NCBI GenBank assembly: GCA_023229045.1
Contig: JALOAB010000028.1
Location: 1-16,653, forward strand
Length of the DNA stretch: 16,653 nucleotides
From: Fidelibacterota bacterium
GTDB lineage: Bacteria; Fidelibacterota; UBA2242
Direction: 5' to 3'
The position numbers and the translations under genes are program-made. The notes under the pieces were generated by a model. It saw nothing but the letters and a program-made list of their open reading frames with translations, ran no database searches and had not been told where the DNA came from. Of this stretch, positions 13,527 to 16,653 are shown in pieces (position 1 is the first letter of the stretch; each line of letters opens with the position of its first letter).

Positions 13527-13964
13527 TTATTTTACTTTAATTTCGATTGACTTTGGTTGAGTTACGGCCGCTTTCGGAATAGCGATATTCAGAATGCCAT
13601 CCCTGAATTCGGCTGTAATTTTTTCCTGGTCAACCAATTCCGGCAGGCGAAAACAACGCCGAAACGAACCGAAAATCCGCTCCGCTTGATGCAAATTCTT
13701 TTCATCAATTTTCTCAACCATTTTCTTTTCGCCGGAAATGGTCAGAACGTTGTCTTTCAAATTAATTTTGACGTCGTCCTTTTTTACGCCGGGCAATTCA
13801 ACCATTACGACGTACGCTTTTTCCTTTTCCTCGATATCGACCACCGGTGCAAAATCCGGCAAGGTTGAATCTTCACTTCTTTCCGAACCTGAATCCGGAA
13901 ACCGGTTGAAGAAATATGGAAAACTGCTCAAAGTGCTTGGCGGAGTCCATCTGGTAATTAACAT
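13527..13964 (-). CDS. Small heat-shock protein (Hsp20/alpha-crystallin family), copy 2
   Basis: A 145-aa paralogue of the adjacent hsp20, with the same core: VELPGVKKDDVKINLKDNVLTISGEKK, IFGSFRRCFRLPE, DGILNIAIPK and the terminal IEIKVK. The N-terminal arms differ: this one has WTPPSTLSSFPYFFNRF where copy 1 has WMDVRNEFDRLFDSVF. Such divergence outside the alpha-crystallin domain suggests different client range or oligomer form (inference). AAGGAGG lies directly upstream of the ATG. As the first gene of the pair it probably carries the shared promoter. I found no CIRCE element or clear sigma-32 or sigma-54 site. Confidence 0.95.
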   Translation of the reverse strand: MLITRWTPPSTLSSFPYFFNRFPDSGSERSEDSTLPDFAPVVDIEEKEKAYVVMVELPGVKKDDVKINLKDNVLTISGEKKMVEKIDEKNLHQAERIFGSFRRCFRLPELVDQEKITAEFRDGILNIAIPKAAVTQPKSIEIKVK

Positions 13965-14304
13965 AAAAACCTCCTTTTTATGGTTTGTTTTTCATTTCAC
14001 TTTTTCAAAAACCGTCTATTAATTACACAAGTGCCATGCCGCCGATTTAAAATCCCATTTCATGGCAGACTCTTTGAAAATACGGCAAACCGCTTTTGCC
14101 GATCTGACTAATGCGGGTAGAATTGGCATCCCGACCTGGCAGAGTCGCGTCAAATCGGCAAACTTTTACCAAACCGCAACCCATTAAGCATTTATCCTGA
14201 AATAAAATCTCAATTCTTAAAAAGATATTGTATGGCAAAGACTTTACGCCCTTGCCCTTTTGACGCCTGTTCTCTAAATTCCGCAGGTTCGCAGGATTGA
14301 AAAA
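13965..14304. other. Divergent intergenic region between hsp20 and folB
   Basis: This region must hold the promoters for the minus-strand hsp20 pair and the plus-strand fol cluster, but neither is convincing by eye. Weak candidates are a TGTAAT hexamer on the minus strand near 14017 and TTGCCC-17 bp-TAAATT upstream of folB. A 7-bp hairpin (CGGCAAA/TTTGCCG, 14083-14101) is present. A 63-codon minus-strand reading frame lies inside and is listed separately. Confidence 0.4.
14047..14238 (-). pseudogene. Possible remnant of a DUF523-like gene, or chance ORF
   Basis: A 63-codon frame encoding a cysteine-rich peptide. Its segments KCLMGCGLVKVCRFDA (16-31) and RVCHEMGF (56-63) recall the CLLG-x-CRYDG and VCPE-xxGG motifs of the DUF523 family, with an insertion in the first motif. 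After the TAA the frame continues with IGGM, which would suit the missing glycines of the second motif. A full DUF523 protein is more than twice as long, so this would be a decayed fragment. There is no good ribosome binding site. The resemblance is by eye and could be chance. Confidence 0.22.
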
Positions 14305-14682
14305 ATGGGAATCGTCAGATTAAACAATATGGTCTTTTACGGGTATCACGGCGTCGCCGAACCCGAAAAAATTCTGGGCGGCAAGATCGAGGTCGACGCC
14401 GAACTGGAATTTGATATGACTAAAGTCATCGCCACCGATCACCTGGCAGACACAATCGACTACGAAAAGGTCTATCATTTAGTCCAGGAAGTCGTTACGC
14501 AATCAAAATTTTTCCTGATCGAAGCTCTCGCCGGTAAAATCATCGGCGAAATTTTCAATCAACATCCGGTGGAATCAATTCGCTTACGGATCCGTAAGCC
14601 AAATGCTCCAATCAAGGGCGTACTGGATAATGTCGAAGTCGAGATCATCCGAAGACGCGATCAAATGGGAGAAGTCGCGTGA
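14305..14682 (+). CDS. folB: Dihydroneopterin aldolase
   Basis: FolB converts 7,8-dihydroneopterin to 6-hydroxymethyl-7,8-dihydropterin and glycolaldehyde in folate synthesis. The 125-aa product shows the family's FYGYHGVAEPEK (11-22), TIDYEKVYHLV (50-60, with Y53), the IEALAG segment (72-77), and RIRKPNAPIKGVLDNVEVEI (95-114, catalytic K98). Length is typical. GCAGGA lies 8 nt before the ATG. The next gene, folK, starts within the folB stop codon (4-bp overlap), and its product uses the FolB product directly. Confidence 0.96.
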   Translation: MGIVRLNNMVFYGYHGVAEPEKILGGKIEVDAELEFDMTKVIATDHLADTIDYEKVYHLVQEVVTQSKFFLIEALAGKIIGEIFNQHPVESIRLRIRKPNAPIKGVLDNVEVEIIRRRDQMGEVA

Positions 14683-15218
14683 ACCAATCCTGCGTATTTC
14701 TATCGCTGGGAAGCAATCTGGATGTCCGCGAAGCGCATCTCGCCAGCGCCTTAAATGCTATCGCCGCCAATCCCAAAATCACGATCCGGCGTGAATCATC
14801 AGTTTATAAAACGGCTCCCAAATACAATCCTAACCAGCCGGATTTTCTGAACATGGTAATTGAAATTGCGACTTCAATGACGCCGCAACAATTACTCGAC
14901 TTTTGCAAAAAGACCGAAATCCATCTTGGAAGGCATCCTTCAACACTAAAGAATTCACCGCGCGAAATTGATATTGACATTATTTTTTTCGATCGCCTAA
15001 TATTCGAAAGCGCAGGCTTAACTATCCCCCATCCCGGTCTGTACGAACGCAAATTTGTGCTCGCGCCGCTGGCCGAAATCGCCCCGGATTTCATCTGTCC
15101 GAAAACCGGAAAATCAGCCCTCGAATTACTTAATAGCTGTCTCGATTCCGACCGGGTGACCAGGATCGGCCGGCTCGCAGATCTTAAGACTGACTCTGAT
15201 AGTCATGGAGTTTTATGA
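14679..15218 (+). CDS. folK: 2-amino-4-hydroxy-6-hydroxymethyldihydropteridine pyrophosphokinase
   Basis: HPPK transfers pyrophosphate from ATP to 6-hydroxymethyl-7,8-dihydropterin. The 179-aa product has SLGSNLDVREAHLASAL (9-25), PDFLNMV (54-60), LGRHPSTLKNSPREIDIDI (83-101, with the Mg-binding D98 and D100) and IPHPGLYERKFVLAPLAEIAP near 116-136. It begins with GTG overlapping the folB stop (GTGA), with GGGAGAAG as ribosome binding site, and its own stop overlaps the next ATG (ATGA). Substrate flow follows gene order. Confidence 0.97.
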   Translation: MNQSCVFLSLGSNLDVREAHLASALNAIAANPKITIRRESSVYKTAPKYNPNQPDFLNMVIEIATSMTPQQLLDFCKKTEIHLGRHPSTLKNSPREIDIDIIFFDRLIFESAGLTIPHPGLYERKFVLAPLAEIAPDFICPKTGKSALELLNSCLDSDRVTRIGRLADLKTDSDSHGVL

Positions 15219-15856
15219 ATAATCTATACTTTTTAGTTATCGAAGGCGTTATCGGCGCCGGTAAAACCAGCCTGGCTTCGATTATGGCCGAAAAACTCAG
15301 CGCCCGCCTGGTATTGGAAAAATTCGAGGAAAATCCGTTCCTTGAAGATTTCTATCGCGATCCGGAGAGATATGCCTTTCAAACTCAGCTCTACTTCCTG
15401 CTTAGCCGCTATCGCCAGCAGGTGGAGTTAAAACAAATCGACCTGTTCACAAATCTTCTGATCAGCGACTATATGTTCGCCAAGGATAAACTCTTCGCAA
15501 CTCTCAATCTCAACGAAAAGGAAATCTCATTATATAACCTGATCGCCCAGCAATTAGAAAAAGATTTACCCAAACCGGATCTCGTGGTCTATCTGCAAGC
15601 CAGCACCGACCATCTCATGGCAAATATCAAAAAACGCGGACGTTCGTATGAAAAAACTATCAATCGCGACTATATCGACTCGCTCAACCAGATCTACAAC
15701 GAGTTTTTCTTCCGCTATAAAGACAGCCCGCTGATTATCGTCAATACCAATGAAATTGACTTCGTCAATAACGAGAACGATTTGAACGAACTGATCCGCG
15801 AAATCCGTCAACCGGTGACCGGTACGGTGTACTACAATCCGTTGAAAAAGACCTGA
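15215..15856 (+). CDS. Deoxynucleoside kinase family protein
   Basis: A P-loop kinase of the deoxynucleoside kinase (dGK/dAK/dCK-like) family, phosphorylating deoxynucleosides for salvage. The 213-aa product starts with VIEGVIGAGKTSLA (Walker A, 11-18, K17). It continues with FEENPFLEDFYRDPERYAFQTQLYFLLSRYRQ (37-68), which holds the substrate-binding E and Q/R residues, then SDYMFAKDKLFA (88-99) and a LID-like KKRGRSYE. Base preference cannot be assigned from motifs. ATG overlaps the folK stop by 4 bp and is preceded by GGAG. A folK-dNK pairing is, from memory, common in Bacteroidota and relatives. Confidence 0.92.
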   Translation: MNNLYFLVIEGVIGAGKTSLASIMAEKLSARLVLEKFEENPFLEDFYRDPERYAFQTQLYFLLSRYRQQVELKQIDLFTNLLISDYMFAKDKLFATLNLNEKEISLYNLIAQQLEKDLPKPDLVVYLQASTDHLMANIKKRGRSYEKTINRDYIDSLNQIYNEFFFRYKDSPLIIVNTNEIDFVNNENDLNELIREIRQPVTGTVYYNPLKKT

Positions 15857-15858
15857 CT

Positions 15859-16053
15859 ATGCTTGATTTTTTAATAATCGTACTGGTTATCTACTTCATC
15901 TGGAAAATTATCAAACCGCGGTTTAGGCGACCACCAGAGCAGGATGAATTTAAACCTAAAAAACCGCCCGCTTCCCTCAATATCGATAAAAACCAAATCG
16001 AAGATGCAAAGTTTAAAGAAATCGACGATTCAGACAAAAAGAACAACAACTGA
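15859..16053 (+). CDS. Small single-pass membrane protein, DUF4834-like
   Basis: A 64-aa protein with one N-terminal membrane helix (MLDFLIIVLVIYFIWKII, 1-18), a basic stretch (KPRFRRPP), and a hydrophilic, proline- and lysine-rich tail. The tail ends in IEDAKFKEIDDSDKK, similar to the IEDAxFEEI ending of small membrane proteins in Bacteroidota-type genomes. It begins 2 bp after the kinase stop codon, so it is likely translated from the same message, although no good Shine-Dalgarno is visible. The function is unknown. The next gene probably overlaps its 3' end. Confidence 0.7.
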   Translation: MLDFLIIVLVIYFIWKIIKPRFRRPPEQDEFKPKKPPASLNIDKNQIEDAKFKEIDDSDKKNNN

Positions 16054-16653
16054 TAACCTGACTAATATTACTATCAGCGTTTTCTTTCTAAGCATCCTAA
16101 TCATTACCTGCGTTTTGGTAATCTTTTATATCATTTTCAGCCAAAATCAGGATGATAAATCTATCGCCTGGGAACAACTGATCAGGGAACATATCGAGCG
16201 CTATCCAGCCTTACTGCCGAGCGACGTTTATAAATTGGTCTATCAGGGCACTCTCGGACCGGCGCACCTGGGCGGTGATTCAATTAAAATAAGCGACTTG
16301 CTAATTGCCGAATTGGCCGGCATCAACGCCGATACCGCCAACGCTCTTTATGAAAACATCTCCCCATCCGGAAAATATATTCGCCTGAATTTAAAACGCT
16401 GGAAAGCCACCAATCGAAATCCGGAAAAGATCGTCAGGGCGATCATTGCTTCAAGTTCAACAACTTCAGCTGACTCAGCAAAATTTGTTCGGCGCTGGAC
16501 GGCTATTGAGAAACTGGTTGTTGATAACCAACTACCCCTGCCGCGGGCTGAATTTTTCGCGTTTTCAGACAGCGTTAAAAAAGCCGGGTATCCCGTTATT
16601 CATCACTCGGCTAAGTACATTCAAAACTATCAACCGGCTTATCGCGTTATCGA
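16004..16653 (+). CDS. Membrane-anchored conserved hypothetical protein (partial, runs off window)
   Basis: An open frame continues to the window end without a stop (216 codons from the ATG at 16004). The product has a polar N-terminus, one strong membrane helix (about 23-45, ISVFFLSILIITCVLVIFYII), then a soluble domain beginning near IERYPALLPSDVYKLVYQGTLGPAHLG (64-90) and continuing through LYENISPSGKYIRLNLKRWKA (115-135). The pattern resembles an unnamed family with YKLxxQxxxGPxHL and YxRLNLxxxKA motifs; no function is known to me. The ATG overlaps the preceding gene by 50 bp and lacks a clear ribosome binding site. A rarer start such as CTG near 16057 is possible, so the 5' end is uncertain. 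Confidence 0.75.
   Translation, partial: MQSLKKSTIQTKRTTTDNLTNITISVFFLSILIITCVLVIFYIIFSQNQDDKSIAWEQLIREHIERYPALLPSDVYKLVYQGTLGPAHLGGDSIKISDLLIAELAGINADTANALYENISPSGKYIRLNLKRWKATNRNPEKIVRAIIASSSTTSADSAKFVRRWTAIEKLVVDNQLPLPRAEFFAFSDSVKKAGYPVIHHSAKYIQNYQPAYRVI

Noticed and set aside
14015..14040. Sigma-54 promoter (TGGCAC) ahead of the hsp20 pair
   Set aside because: TGGCAC is present on the minus strand, but the required GC of the -12 element is missing at the correct spacing.

Overview
The window is chromosomal DNA from a bacterium of moderate GC content. It carries a long minus-strand run of translation and housekeeping genes, a pair of small heat-shock genes, and a plus-strand folate/nucleotide gene cluster. 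The folB-folK-deoxynucleoside kinase-small membrane protein order, a ZapB/ZapA pair next to RNase Y, and a PheS with a four-cysteine insert suggest an uncultivated lineage in or near the FCB group (Bacteroidota, Chlorobi or Zixibacteria-like). This is inferred from gene content only and is weak.

Layout. Positions 1-1018 are non-coding: almost three 225-bp tandem units rich in hairpins (1-627), a featureless stretch, then an AT-rich segment with six 8-bp tandem repeats. From 12750 down to 1019 everything reads on the minus strand: two tRNA-Val(GAC) genes, thrS, infC, rpmI, rplT, pheS, pheT, a ZapB-like gene, zapA, rny, folD, a single-domain cyclic-nucleotide-binding protein, a nitroreductase and lgt. 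Gaps are mostly under 50 bp and several genes touch or overlap, so the run may form one or a few operons starting from a promoter near 12787-12816. It combines the conserved thrS-infC-rpmI-rplT-pheST translation cluster with cell division (ZapA/ZapB), mRNA decay (RNase Y), one-carbon metabolism (FolD) and lipoprotein maturation (Lgt). Upstream of it, with its own terminator, is a tandem pair of Hsp20 genes (13051-13964, minus). From 14305 the plus strand holds folB, folK, a deoxynucleoside kinase and a small membrane protein, coupled by 4-bp overlaps or a 2-bp gap. A membrane-anchored protein of unknown function follows and runs off the right edge.

Most notable: (1) The thrS-proximal tRNA-Val is identical to its neighbour except for a 28-bp insertion in the T-loop made of exactly two adjacent perfect hairpins. 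(2) infC has no ATG, GTG or TTG available and must start at ATA or ATC, the type of codon that IF3 itself discriminates against. (3) A hairpin-dense 225-bp tandem repeat lies downstream of lgt. (4) The zapA-rny gap contains a perfect 8-bp inverted repeat just ahead of the rny ribosome binding site. Two starts are also revised: rny to 5290 (515 aa), and thrS to a likely TTG.
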